Assembly: GCF_900156315.1 (NCBI RefSeq)
Contig: NZ_FTNI01000002.1
Location: forward strand, 186,001-250,000
DNA length: 64,000 nucleotides
From: Microbispora rosea
GTDB taxonomy: Bacteria > Actinomycetota > Actinomycetes > Streptosporangiales > Streptosporangiaceae
Reading direction: 5' to 3'
The position numbers were made by a program, and so were the translations under genes. Of this stretch, positions 1 through 8,357 are shown piece by piece. The notes below the pieces were generated by a model. It was not told where the DNA came from. It did not search any database and worked only from the letters and a program-made list of their open reading frames with translations. The number at the start of each line of letters is the position of its first letter. The stretch's first letter is position 1.

Positions 1-1170
1 GGCCATTCCCCCGCGGCCCTGCCCGGTGAGACGGGCACGGCCGGCGCAGGTGCTCCGGAACCCCCGGCGGGCCGAAGGCGGCGACGGCCCCTGCCGACGC
101 TCACGCACGACGCGTCGTACGCGGTGTCGGTGGCGGTGCTCGCGGCCGTACTCGTGGGCTTCAGCGTCAAGGCGCTGCTCCTGCTCTCCGGCGCTCTCGT
201 CATCCCGGCCGCGGCGTGCCTCGCCGTGATCGTCGTCATGCAGCTCCGCTCCGTCAACGGGCGTCACATGGTGGCGCTGGGGGTGATGGCGGTGCTCACG
301 TACGCGCCCATCCCGGTCTTCGGGCCCGTCTGGCTGGGAGTGGCGGGCTTCCTCGCCGGGCCGGTCCTGCTCGCCTTCCCATGGCCGGCCGCCTGGCCGA
401 TGACGGCGGCGATCGTGGGAGGCGTCGCCGCGGCCGGGATGATGTTCGGCCTGCCGGCCCCCGTCCTCGCCAACAGCACGCTCAGCGCGCTCGTCACCGG
501 GCTGGTGGTCTACGCTCTGCTCCGCCTGGCCCAGATCGTGAAGGAGCTCCAGGCCGCGAGGGAGAGCCTGGCGCGCGCCGCGATCGTCGAGGAACGCCTG
601 CGCGCCGCCCGCGACCTGCACGATCTGCTCGGACACTCGCTGGCCGCGATCCTTCTCACCTGTGAGCTGGCCCGCCGCCTGAAGTGCCCGCGGGAGCGGA
701 TCGAGGAGATCGTCGCCATGGCGGAGGGTGCGCGAGCGGACCTGCGCTCGGTGTCGGGCGAGCAGCGGGAGCTGTCCCTGGCGGACGAGGTGGAGTCGGC
801 GCGCACGGTGCTGTCGGCCGCCGGGATCCGGGTGACCGTGGAACCGGCCGGGCTGAACCTGCCCGCCGAGGTCGGGACCGTGCTGGGCGCCGTGCTCAGG
901 GAGGCCGTGACGAACGTGCTCAGGCACAGCGAGGCCCGCCACTGTGCGATCACGATGCGGGCCGGTGAGGGCGGGCTGCTGCTGCGGGTCAGCAACGACG
1001 GGGTGGGCAGTGCCGGTGCTCACACAGGGAGGACGCGGCCGGGGTCGTCCGGCATCGGCAACCTGACCACCCGCCTCGCCGCCCTGGACGGCCGGCTGAC
1101 CTCGCACGTCGACGGCGACCGGTTCACGCTGGAGGCCTGCGTGCCGCACCGCGCGCCGGTGCCCGCCTAG
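1..1170 (+). CDS. Sensor histidine kinase (NarL/DesK type), 5' end probably outside the window
   Basis: Membrane sensor kinase that would autophosphorylate on His and pass phosphate to a NarL-type regulator. Several hydrophobic segments fill the first ~140 residues counted from the GTG at 124. A short coiled linker follows, then a HisKA_3 box with RDLHDLLGHSL (His about residue 166). The ATPase domain has the N box REAVTNVLRHSE and a G box GSSGIGNLTTRLAALDGRL. The frame is open without a stop from base 1. The GTG at 124 has no visible ribosome site and would start the protein inside its first membrane helix, so the true start is probably upstream. The likely partner regulator (1216-1824) lies on the opposite strand, facing it, which is unusual for this family. 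Confidence 0.82.
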   Translation, partial: GHSPAALPGETGTAGAGAPEPPAGRRRRRPLPTLTHDASYAVSVAVLAAVLVGFSVKALLLLSGALVIPAAACLAVIVVMQLRSVNGRHMVALGVMAVLTYAPIPVFGPVWLGVAGFLAGPVLLAFPWPAAWPMTAAIVGGVAAAGMMFGLPAPVLANSTLSALVTGLVVYALLRLAQIVKELQAARESLARAAIVEERLRAARDLHDLLGHSLAAILLTCELARRLKCPRERIEEIVAMAEGARADLRSVSGEQRELSLADEVESARTVLSAAGIRVTVEPAGLNLPAEVGTVLGAVLREAVTNVLRHSEARHCAITMRAGEGGLLLRVSNDGVGSAGAHTGRTRPGSSGIGNLTTRLAALDGRLTSHVDGDRFTLEACVPHRAPVPA

Positions 1171-1215
1171 ATCCGATCGCCGCTGCATCCGATCGCCCCT
1201 GGATCCAGCGGGCCC

Positions 1216-1824
1216 CTAGATCCAGCCGGCCTCGGTGGCGATGCGCACGGCGTCGGTCCGGTTGCGGGCGTTGAGCTTGGTGACGATCCCGGTGAGGTAG
1301 TTGCGCACGGTGCCCGCCGCCAGGTGGAGCCGCGCGGCGATGTCCGCCGCGTCCGCGCCCGCGGCCGCGAGGCGGAGCACGTCCGCCTCGCGCGGGGTGA
1401 GCGGATTGTCGGCCAGGTCCCAGGCGGTGACCGCGAGCGAGGGGTCGAGCACCCGTTCACCGGCCGCGACCCTGCGGATGGCGGCCACGAGTTCGTCCGG
1501 CGGCGCCGTCTTCAGCACGAATCCGGCGACACCGGCGCCGAGGGCGCGGCGCAGGTGCCCCGGCTTGCCGTACGCGGTCAGCATCAGGGCACGGCAGGCG
1601 GGCAGGCGCGTACGGAGCTCGGCCGCGGCGGCCAGACCGTCCAGCCTGCCGGGCATGTCGATGTCGAGGACGGCGACGTCGGGGAGATGGACCAGCGCGG
1701 CGGCCAGGGCGGCCTCTCCGGACTCCGCGGTCGCGACGACCTCCAGGTCCTCCTCCAGCCCGAGCAGGGCGGCGAGAGCGCTCCTGATGACGTGCTGGTC
1801 CTCGGCAAGGAGTACGCGAATCAC
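1216..1824 (-). CDS. LuxR/NarL-family response regulator
   Basis: Two-domain DNA-binding response regulator of 202 residues, the usual length for this family. The receiver domain carries VAVLDIDMPG with the phosphoacceptor Asp near residue 52, conserved acidic residues at the start (LLAEDQ), and the switch Thr/Ala region LMLTAYGKPG. The C-terminal helix-turn-helix contains LTPREADVLRLAAAGADAAD and AAGTVRNYLTGIVTKLNA. It converges on the histidine kinase gene and diverges from the ABC exporter at 1923. The dyad at 1851-1865 in between is a candidate binding site, so control of the exporter by this pair is a reasonable inference. Confidence 0.9.
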   Translation of the reverse strand: MIRVLLAEDQHVIRSALAALLGLEEDLEVVATAESGEAALAAALVHLPDVAVLDIDMPGRLDGLAAAAELRTRLPACRALMLTAYGKPGHLRRALGAGVAGFVLKTAPPDELVAAIRRVAAGERVLDPSLAVTAWDLADNPLTPREADVLRLAAAGADAADIAARLHLAAGTVRNYLTGIVTKLNARNRTDAVRIATEAGWI

Positions 1825-1850
1825 GCAGATATGTCTACCAGTGTCCGGAT

Positions 1851-1865
1851 CATGACGAGGTCATG
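1851..1865. promoter_or_regulatory. Dyad CATGAC-GAG-GTCATG between regulator and ABC exporter
   Basis: A perfect 6-bp inverted repeat with a 3-bp spacer lies in the 98-bp gap between the divergent response regulator and the ABC transporter operon. It could be the binding site of the regulator. Only the symmetry and position support this. Confidence 0.35.
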
Positions 1866-1922
1866 GTCACGAGGTGAGGCCGTCTCTGGGAAGCGACATC
1901 GCTGATCAGCAGGCTTGAGCAC

Positions 1923-2657
1923 ATGACAGAGGTGCTTCGCCTTGACGCGGTGAGCAAGGTGTATGGAAAGGGACAGGGCGCGGTGGCCGCCCTGCGCGAG
2001 GTCTCGGTGACCATCCCCGGTGGGAGCTTCACCGCCGTGATGGGACCGTCGGGCTCGGGCAAGAGCACGTTCTTGCACTGCGCGGCGGGGCTGGACACGC
2101 CCTCCTCCGGGTCGGTGCGGCTGGGCGGCACGGAGCTGTCCGGCATGGACGAGACCCGGTTGACGGAGCTGCGCAGGCAGCGGATCGGCTTCGTGTTCCA
2201 GGCGTTCAACCTGGTCTCGTCCTTGACCGTGCTGGAGAACATCACGCTGCCGATGCGGCTGGCCGGGGCGCGGGTCGACCGGGCGTGGCTTGAGGAGATC
2301 GTCGGGCGGGTGGGACTGGCGGGCCGCACCGGGCGCCGCCCCGCCCAGCTGTCCGGCGGGCAGCAGCAGCGGGTGGCCATCGCCAGGGCGCTGGTGACCC
2401 GGCCGCAGGTGGTCTTCGGCGACGAGCCGACCGGCGCGCTCGACACGATGACGGCCCGTGACGTGCTCCGGCTGCTGCGGGAGGTGGTGGACGGCCTCGG
2501 CCAGACCGTGGTGATGGTCACCCACGACCCGGTCGCCGCCTCCTACGCCGACACCGTCCTGTTCCTCGCCGACGGCCGGATCGTGGACGCGATGACCGCG
2601 CCGAGCTCCGAGGAGGTCGCCGAGCGGATGACGAGGCTGGGGGCGTACGCGGCATGA
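1923..2657 (+). CDS. ABC transporter ATP-binding protein (MacB/LolD type)
   Basis: Nucleotide-binding subunit of an exporter, 244 residues. Walker A GPSGSGKST is near residue 41, followed by Q-loop FVFQAFNLV, signature LSGGQQQRVAIARAL, Walker B VVFGDEPTGALD and switch His in VTHDP. This spacing is typical of MacB/LolD/FtsE ATPases paired with FtsX-like permeases. The stop overlaps the start of the permease (ATGA at 2654), so the two are translationally coupled and form one complex at the inner face of the membrane. Substrate unknown; antimicrobial peptide or lipid export is common for such pairs when they sit beside a two-component system. Confidence 0.93.
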   Translation: MTEVLRLDAVSKVYGKGQGAVAALREVSVTIPGGSFTAVMGPSGSGKSTFLHCAAGLDTPSSGSVRLGGTELSGMDETRLTELRRQRIGFVFQAFNLVSSLTVLENITLPMRLAGARVDRAWLEEIVGRVGLAGRTGRRPAQLSGGQQQRVAIARALVTRPQVVFGDEPTGALDTMTARDVLRLLREVVDGLGQTVVMVTHDPVAASYADTVLFLADGRIVDAMTAPSSEEVAERMTRLGAYAA

Positions 2658-5059
2658 TCACGGGACTCGCACTGAAGACCCTGCGGCACCGCAGGGCGGC
2701 GTTCGCGGGGGCGTTCGTGGCGCTGGTGTGCGCCGCCGCGCTGGTCTGCGCGTGCCTGATGCTGCTGGAGACCGGCCTGCGGGGCGGGGTCGCGCCGGAG
2801 CGTTACGCGGGGGCGCCCCTGATCGTCGCCGGCGATCAGAACGTCCACGAGACCGTGACCAAGTCCTCCGGGAAGGTCAAGACGAAGGCCAAGCCGCTCT
2901 CGGAGCGGGTCTGGATCCCCGAGGCGACCGCCGCGAAGCTGCGCGGCCTGCCGGGCGTTGCGAAGGTGCTGACCGAGGTGACGTTCCCCGTGAACGGACA
3001 CGCTCTCGGCCACGGGTGGGAGTCGGCCGGGCTCACGCCGTTCACGATCGCGCGGGGACGCCCGCCGCGCGCGGACGGCGAGGTGGTCGTGGACGGCCGC
3101 TCGGGCCTGTCCGTGGGCGCGGCTCTCGACGTGCGGGGGCGGTCGTACCGGGTCGTGGGGGTCACCGCGCAGGCTCCGCCGAGCCAGGACACGGTGTTCT
3201 TCTCGACGGCCGAGGCCCGCCGGCTGGCCGGGCGTCCCGGGCTGGTGACCGCGATCGGCGTGTTCCCCCGGGTGGGGATGCCGGTGGACGCGTCGTCGGT
3301 GCTGTCCACAGGAGAGCGTCTTGCGGCCTACAGCGGGGACGAGCGCGGCACGGTGGAGTTCCTCGACGCGGAACAGGCGCGGGTGCGGCTGATCAGCCTG
3401 GGCGGCGCCCTGGGCGGCACGTCGCTGCTGGTGGCGATCCTCGTCGTGACGGGCACCTCCGCCCTGGCGGTCCAGCAGCGACGGCGTGAGATCGCCCTCC
3501 TTCGCGCGGTCGCCGCCACACCCGGGCAGGTGCGCAGGTTGCTGGGCGGCGAGTCGCTGCTGGTCGGCCTGGCGGCGGGCGTCATCGGATCGGCGGCCGG
3601 CGTCGGTCTCGGGTTCTGGCTGCGCGGCCGGTTCGTCGAGCTGGGCGCCATGCCGGCGAACCTGCGCCTGGTGGTGAGCCCGTTCCCGGCGGCCGCCGCT
3701 CTGATGGCTGCCGTGGCGGCGGCCTGGGCCGCGACCCGCCTCTCGGTCCGCCGCACCGCGCGGATCCGCCCCGTCGAGGCGCTCGGCGAGGCCGCCATGG
3801 GCGGGGGCCTGCCCCTCGGCCGGTCGATCGCGGGCGTCCTCTGCGTCGCCGCCGGGATCACGCTGACGCTGGTGCTCTCGGGACTCGAGACCGAGGCGGC
3901 GTCGAGCCCGGTGACGATGCTGACCGCGCTCGTCTGGACGGTGGCCGTCACCCTGCTCGGTCCGGTGCTCGCCCGCGTCGCGACCGCCTTGCTCGGCGTC
4001 GCGCTGCGCGCCTCCCGCGCCGGATATCTGGCGGCGCGCAACCTGCGGTCGGGCCCGGGACGGATGGCCTCCGTGATGGCGCCGCTGACCCTTCTGGTGG
4101 CCATGACCTGCACGATCCTGTTCACCCAGACCACCATGGGGCACGCGTCGGCCGCGCAGGTGGCCGCAGGCGCCCACGCCGACTACGTGGTGAGCGGAGC
4201 GACGGCGGACGCGGTGCGCCGGGTGCCGGGTGTGAAGGCGGTCACCTCGGTGGTGCGCACCTCCGTGCGCATCGGACTGGACAAGTACGGCGCGCAGGGC
4301 GTCGACGGCGGCGGGCGGCCGATCGGGCAGGCCGTGGACCTCGGGGTCGTGTCCGGCTCGCTCGACGGATTCGGCGCCCGATCGGCCGCGCTGAGCGAGT
4401 CGGCGGCCTCCAGGCTCGGGCTGTCGACCGGTGACGCGGTCAGGCTCACCCTGGGCGACGGGACCCCTGTCGAGCTGAAGGTCGTGGCGATCTACTCCCG
4501 CGGCCTCGGCTTCGGCGACCTGACCCTCCCGTACGCGCTGGTCTCCGGTCATGTCGACGATCCGTCGGGCGCTCTGCTCGTCGAGGCCCCCTCGGTCTCG
4601 CCTGCGGCCCTGGCCGCCGCGGCGCCGGTGGTGTCGCCGATGGGAGGGGCCGGGGGAGAGACCCCGAACGCCGAGGTCAACTACGTGGCCATGGGCCTGA
4701 TCATCGCGTTCAGCGCGATCGCCGTGGTCAACACTCTGGCGATGTCCACCACGGACCGATCGCGGGAGCTCGCCCTGCTCCGCCTGGTCGGCGCGACCCG
4801 GCGGCAGGTGCTGCGCATGCTCCGCCTGGAGACCCTGACCGCGCTGATCGTCTCCGTGGTCGCCGGGACCGGCATCGCACTGATCACGCTGTCGGCCTTC
4901 AGCAGGGGGATGACCGGATCGGCCCTGCCGTACATCCCCCCGGCCGGTTATGCGCTGGTGATCGCCGCCGTCGCCGCGCTCGCCCTGGCCGCCACGAGCC
5001 TCCCCGCGCGCCTCGCGCTGCGCCCCCGCCCGGCCGAGGCCGTCGGCGCCCGCCAGTGA
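2654..5059 (+). CDS. FtsX-like ABC transporter permease
   Basis: Membrane subunit of the exporter, 801 residues, with a duplicated MacB/FtsX layout. One helix near residues 20-45 is followed by a ~200-residue outside domain, a helix bundle around residues 255-350 that ends in the FtsX-type RIRPVEALGEA motif, a second central helix set, another outside domain, and a final helix bundle (~680-790) with LALLRLVGATRRQVLRML. The end LRPRPAEAVGAR repeats the first-half motif. It overlaps the ATPase gene by 4 bp. Regulation by the adjacent two-component pair is likely but inferred. Confidence 0.92.
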   Translation: MITGLALKTLRHRRAAFAGAFVALVCAAALVCACLMLLETGLRGGVAPERYAGAPLIVAGDQNVHETVTKSSGKVKTKAKPLSERVWIPEATAAKLRGLPGVAKVLTEVTFPVNGHALGHGWESAGLTPFTIARGRPPRADGEVVVDGRSGLSVGAALDVRGRSYRVVGVTAQAPPSQDTVFFSTAEARRLAGRPGLVTAIGVFPRVGMPVDASSVLSTGERLAAYSGDERGTVEFLDAEQARVRLISLGGALGGTSLLVAILVVTGTSALAVQQRRREIALLRAVAATPGQVRRLLGGESLLVGLAAGVIGSAAGVGLGFWLRGRFVELGAMPANLRLVVSPFPAAAALMAAVAAAWAATRLSVRRTARIRPVEALGEAAMGGGLPLGRSIAGVLCVAAGITLTLVLSGLETEAASSPVTMLTALVWTVAVTLLGPVLARVATALLGVALRASRAGYLAARNLRSGPGRMASVMAPLTLLVAMTCTILFTQTTMGHASAAQVAAGAHADYVVSGATADAVRRVPGVKAVTSVVRTSVRIGLDKYGAQGVDGGGRPIGQAVDLGVVSGSLDGFGARSAALSESAASRLGLSTGDAVRLTLGDGTPVELKVVAIYSRGLGFGDLTLPYALVSGHVDDPSGALLVEAPSVSPAALAAAAPVVSPMGGAGGETPNAEVNYVAMGLIIAFSAIAVVNTLAMSTTDRSRELALLRLVGATRRQVLRMLRLETLTALIVSVVAGTGIALITLSAFSRGMTGSALPYIPPAGYALVIAAVAALALAATSLPARLALRPRPAEAVGARQ

Positions 5060-5266
5060 ACACGGCACCCGCGCGACCCGGCGACGGCGTACAGGTAGCC
5101 CCGCGGATGCGCGAGGCGTCGGGCCGGGCGCGCGCGGTCGCCGTCGACTCGGGCGGGCACGGGTCCCCACCCGGTCGACGGCGACGCCTGTGGCGACGGC
5201 ACCGTCACCAGGTTCCCGGTCACCGGCGAGCGACCGGCCGGAAAGTCGATCTTCCGGTAGGCGCGC

Positions 5267-6913
5267 TCACAGGCCGAGGGCGACGGCGAGGTCCTTCTTC
5301 AGGTCCTCCAGTTCCTGCGCGGCCCGGGCGCGGGCGGGTGCGACGTCCTCGCCCTCGACCGGCACGACGACCTCCAGGTAGCACTTGAGCTTCGGCTCGG
5401 TGCCGCTGGGCCGTACGACGATCCGGGCGTCGCCGGACAGGCGGTAGCGCAGGCCCTCGGTCGGCGGCAGCCCCGCCACCCCCTGGGACAGGTCCTCGGC
5501 CGACTCCACCGTCCTGCCCGCGAGCTGCACCGGCGGGTGCGTACGCAGGCGCTCGATGGCCTTGGCGATCAGCGACAGGTCCTCGACCCGGACCGAGAGC
5601 TGGGCGGTCGCGTGCAGGCCGTAGCGGCGGGCCTGGTCGTCCAGCAGGTCGAGCAGCGACTTGCCGTCCCGCTTGGCCGTGGCGGCCATCCCGGCCACGG
5701 TGAGGGCGGCCCCCACGCCGTCCTTGTCGTGGACCGGCAGCCCGGCGTCCGATCCCACGCTGTAGCCCAGCGCCTCCTCGTAGCCGAAGACCAGCCCCGG
5801 GCCCGTCTTCATGATCCACTTGAAGCCGGTCAGCGTCTCGGCGTGCCGCACGCCGTGACCGGCCGCAATCTTGGCGAGCAGCGACGACGACACGATCGAG
5901 GTGGCGACCAGCCGGTCGCCGCCCGAGGTGTGCCGCAGCACGTGCTCGGCCAGCAGGCCGCCCACTTCGTCGCCGGTCAGCATGCGGTAGCCGCCGCCCG
6001 GCAGCGGGGTGCCCACGGCGCAGCGGTCCGCGTCCGGGTCGTTGGCGATCACCAGGTCGGCGCGGGTCGCGGCGGCGAGTTCGAGCGCGAGGTCCATGGC
6101 GCCCGGTTCCTCCGGGTTGGGGAACGCCACGGTGGGGAAATCCGGGTCGGGCATCGCCTGCCGGCTCACCATGACCGGCACCTCGAAGCCCGCCACACGG
6201 AACGCCTCGGACACGGTCGCGCCGCCGACGCCGTGCAGCGGCGTGTACGCGACCGCGATCTCGCGGGCGTCGCCGATCGGGAGCGCGGTGAGGGCCCGCA
6301 GGTACGGCACGACGATGTCGTCGTGGCCGAGGGTCCGCCAGTCGTCGCCCAGCGGCAGCGCGTCCACACGGCCGACCGCGTCGATGGCGGCGGAGATCTC
6401 CCGGTCGAGCGGCGGCACGATCTGCGCGCCGTCGCCCCAGTAGACCTTGTAACCGTTGTCCTGGGGAGGGTTGTGCGAGGCGGTGACCATGACGCCCGCG
6501 TCCGCGCCCAGATGACGCACGGCGAACGCCAGGACGGGGGTGGGCCACTTGGCGGCCATCACCGAGGCGCGCAGGCCCGCCCCGGTCAGCACGCGGGCCG
6601 TGTCGGCGGCGAACACGTCGGACTTGTGCCGCCCGTCGTAGCCGATCACCACGTGGCGTCCCGGGCCGAGGACGCGGGCCAGGCCGGCGGCCGCCCGCAG
6701 CACCGTGACCCGGTTCATCCGGTTCGGCCCGGCTCCCAGCGCGCCGCGCAGGCCCGCCGTGCCGAACTCCAGCTTCGCGCCGAAGCGGTCCTCCAGGGCG
6801 GCCGGATCACCGTGCTCAAGAAGCGCGTCGAGCTCCGCCCGCGTCTCCGGGTCGGGGTCCTGGTCACGCCATTCCTGTGCGAGCCGTACGAAGTCGGTCG
6901 TTGGGTCGATCAC
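5267..6913 (-). CDS. Phospho-sugar mutase (phosphomannomutase/phosphoglucomutase family)
   Basis: Alpha-D-phosphohexomutase of 548 residues, interconverting hexose 1- and 6-phosphates in the cytosol. The catalytic phosphoserine loop TASHNPPQDNGYKVY has its Ser near residue 146. The Mg-binding loop DPDADRCAV is near residue 290, the sugar-binding EEALGYSVG follows, and the C-terminal phosphate loop is RPSGTEPKLKCYLE. All four family signatures are intact. The length fits the actinobacterial PmmB/PGM2-like subgroup (about 530-560). The start is GTG at 6913, 11 bp after the nucleoside phosphorylase gene, so the two probably form an operon. Together they suit ribose 1-phosphate salvage, since PGM2-like enzymes also act on phosphopentoses. 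Confidence 0.92.
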   Translation of the reverse strand: MIDPTTDFVRLAQEWRDQDPDPETRAELDALLEHGDPAALEDRFGAKLEFGTAGLRGALGAGPNRMNRVTVLRAAAGLARVLGPGRHVVIGYDGRHKSDVFAADTARVLTGAGLRASVMAAKWPTPVLAFAVRHLGADAGVMVTASHNPPQDNGYKVYWGDGAQIVPPLDREISAAIDAVGRVDALPLGDDWRTLGHDDIVVPYLRALTALPIGDAREIAVAYTPLHGVGGATVSEAFRVAGFEVPVMVSRQAMPDPDFPTVAFPNPEEPGAMDLALELAAATRADLVIANDPDADRCAVGTPLPGGGYRMLTGDEVGGLLAEHVLRHTSGGDRLVATSIVSSSLLAKIAAGHGVRHAETLTGFKWIMKTGPGLVFGYEEALGYSVGSDAGLPVHDKDGVGAALTVAGMAATAKRDGKSLLDLLDDQARRYGLHATAQLSVRVEDLSLIAKAIERLRTHPPVQLAGRTVESAEDLSQGVAGLPPTEGLRYRLSGDARIVVRPSGTEPKLKCYLEVVVPVEGEDVAPARARAAQELEDLKKDLAVALGL

Positions 6914-6924
6914 GTATGGGCTCC

Positions 6925-7722
6925 CTACAGCTTGTCGACGACCTGGGCGAGCAGGACGCCCATGCGGGCGGCCGTGGCCCGGCCGACCTCCAGGACCTCC
7001 TCGTGGTTGAGCGGCTCGCCCACCAGGCCCGCGCCCGGGTTGGTGACCAGGGAGATCCCGAGCACCTCGGCCCCGGCCTCCCGGGCGGCGACCGCCTCCA
7101 GCACGGTGGACATGCCCACCAGGTCGCCGCCGAGCGTGCGCAGCATGCGGATCTCCGCGGGCGTCTCGTACGTCGGGCCGCGGAAGGCGACGTACACGCC
7201 CTCGGACAGCGAGGGGTCGACCGCGCGGGCCAGGTCGCGCAGGCGCTTGGAGTACACCTCGGTGAGGTCGATGAACGTCGCACCCGTGATCGGGTTGCTG
7301 CCGGTGAGGTTGATGTGATCGCTGATCAGCACCGGGTCGCCGACCTTCTGGGTCTCCGGCCGCAGCCCGCCCGCCGCGTTGGTCAGCACCACCGTGCGCA
7401 CCCCGGCCGCGACGGCCGTGCGCACCCCGTGGACCACCGGCTCCACCCCGCGGCCCTCGTACAGGTGCGTGCGTCCAAGGAAGATCAGGGCGTTGAGCCC
7501 GGAGGCCGTGCGCACCGCGCGGACCGTTCCCGCGTGACCCGCGACCGCGGGAGGGGAGAACCCCGGCAGTTTCGTCACCGCGAGTTCGGCGACCGTCTCG
7601 CCGATCGCGTCCGCGGCCGGGACCCAGCCCGAGCCCATGACGAGGGCGACGTCGAAGGAAGGGATGCCGGTGAGGTTCCTCAGCGTGGTCGCGGCCTCGG
7701 CCGCCAGGTCATATGGGGTCAC
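6925..7722 (-). CDS. Purine nucleoside phosphorylase (trimeric type)
   Basis: Splits purine nucleosides with phosphate into free base and (deoxy)ribose 1-phosphate. About 265 residues, the length of the trimeric PNP/MTAP family. Family blocks seen are ALVMGSGWV, GRTHLYEGRG, VVLTNAAGGL, SDHINLTGSNPI, FRGPTYETPAEIRML, GMSTVLEAVAAREAG and LVTNPGAG (base-contacting Asn). The GTG at 7722 is preferred because TACCCT, a -10-like hexamer, sits seven bases before it, which suits a leaderless transcript. ATG at 7746 would add eight residues. The phosphohexomutase follows 11 bp downstream, giving a purine/pentose salvage operon. Confidence 0.9.
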   Translation of the reverse strand: MTPYDLAAEAATTLRNLTGIPSFDVALVMGSGWVPAADAIGETVAELAVTKLPGFSPPAVAGHAGTVRAVRTASGLNALIFLGRTHLYEGRGVEPVVHGVRTAVAAGVRTVVLTNAAGGLRPETQKVGDPVLISDHINLTGSNPITGATFIDLTEVYSKRLRDLARAVDPSLSEGVYVAFRGPTYETPAEIRMLRTLGGDLVGMSTVLEAVAAREAGAEVLGISLVTNPGAGLVGEPLNHEEVLEVGRATAARMGVLLAQVVDKL

Positions 7723-7775
7723 TTTGCTGAGGGTACAGAAGAGCATGAACCCGGCGGATAAGTGCCGGGCCCGTG

Positions 7776-8228
7776 TCAGTCGCCGAGCTTCTTGCAGGGA
7801 CGGGTGCGCAGCCAGGCGACGTAGTCGTCGGGCGCGCCCGCCTTCTCGGCGGCCTCGGCCAGGATGCCGATGTACCGCGCCGACGGCAGCCCGCCCTCGT
7901 AGGAGTCCAGCACGTACGACCAGGCGAGCACGTCGCCCTCCAGCGTCGCGACCCGGAGCCGGAGCTTCCGGTAGAGGCCGAGGTCGGTGCCCGTCCATCG
8001 GTCGAGGGACGCCTCGTCCCACTCCGGCACGTCGTACAGGACGACGAATACCTGCTCGTCGGCGTCCTCGACTATCGTGGCGAGAGCGCCCTCCCAGCTG
8101 ACGTCCTCGCCGCCGAAGGTGAGCCGCCAGCCCGGGAGCCAGCCCGTTCCTCGCATGGGCGAGTGGGGCGCCCACTCCGCCATCTGCTTGGGGTCCATGT
8201 TGCTGCCGTAGGCCGCGTAAACAGGCAC
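7776..8228 (-). CDS. Gamma-glutamylcyclotransferase (AIG2/GGCT-like) family protein
   Basis: Small cytosolic protein of 150 residues with the N-terminal substrate-binding loop YAAYGSNMD typical of the GGCT/AIG2 fold. Further in, SLDRWTGTDLGLYRKLRLRV and WSYVLDSYEGGLPSARYI are the later strands. Family members release 5-oxoproline from gamma-glutamyl dipeptides or glutathione-like thiols. The substrate here is unknown; actinomycetes use mycothiol rather than glutathione. The start is GTG at 8228, which puts the YGSN loop in its usual place at residues ~6-10. It lies upstream of the nucleoside phosphorylase on the same strand with a 53-bp gap and diverges from the LpdA-like gene. Confidence 0.85.
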   Translation of the reverse strand: MPVYAAYGSNMDPKQMAEWAPHSPMRGTGWLPGWRLTFGGEDVSWEGALATIVEDADEQVFVVLYDVPEWDEASLDRWTGTDLGLYRKLRLRVATLEGDVLAWSYVLDSYEGGLPSARYIGILAEAAEKAGAPDDYVAWLRTRPCKKLGD

Positions 8229-8357
8229 GGCACACAAGCCTAAACCAAGATCCCGAAAGTTGGACGGGTACGCGCGTACGGGGGTGTGGCGAGAAAATCC
8301 GCGTAGTCGGCCCGTTACGCGCACCTCGCCGGGAATACGTAACCAGAATGCGGGACA

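Noticed and set aside
5060-5266. Small gene between the permease and the phosphohexomutase
   Set aside because: Open frames here are short, have no ribosome site and give Arg-rich shadow-like peptides.
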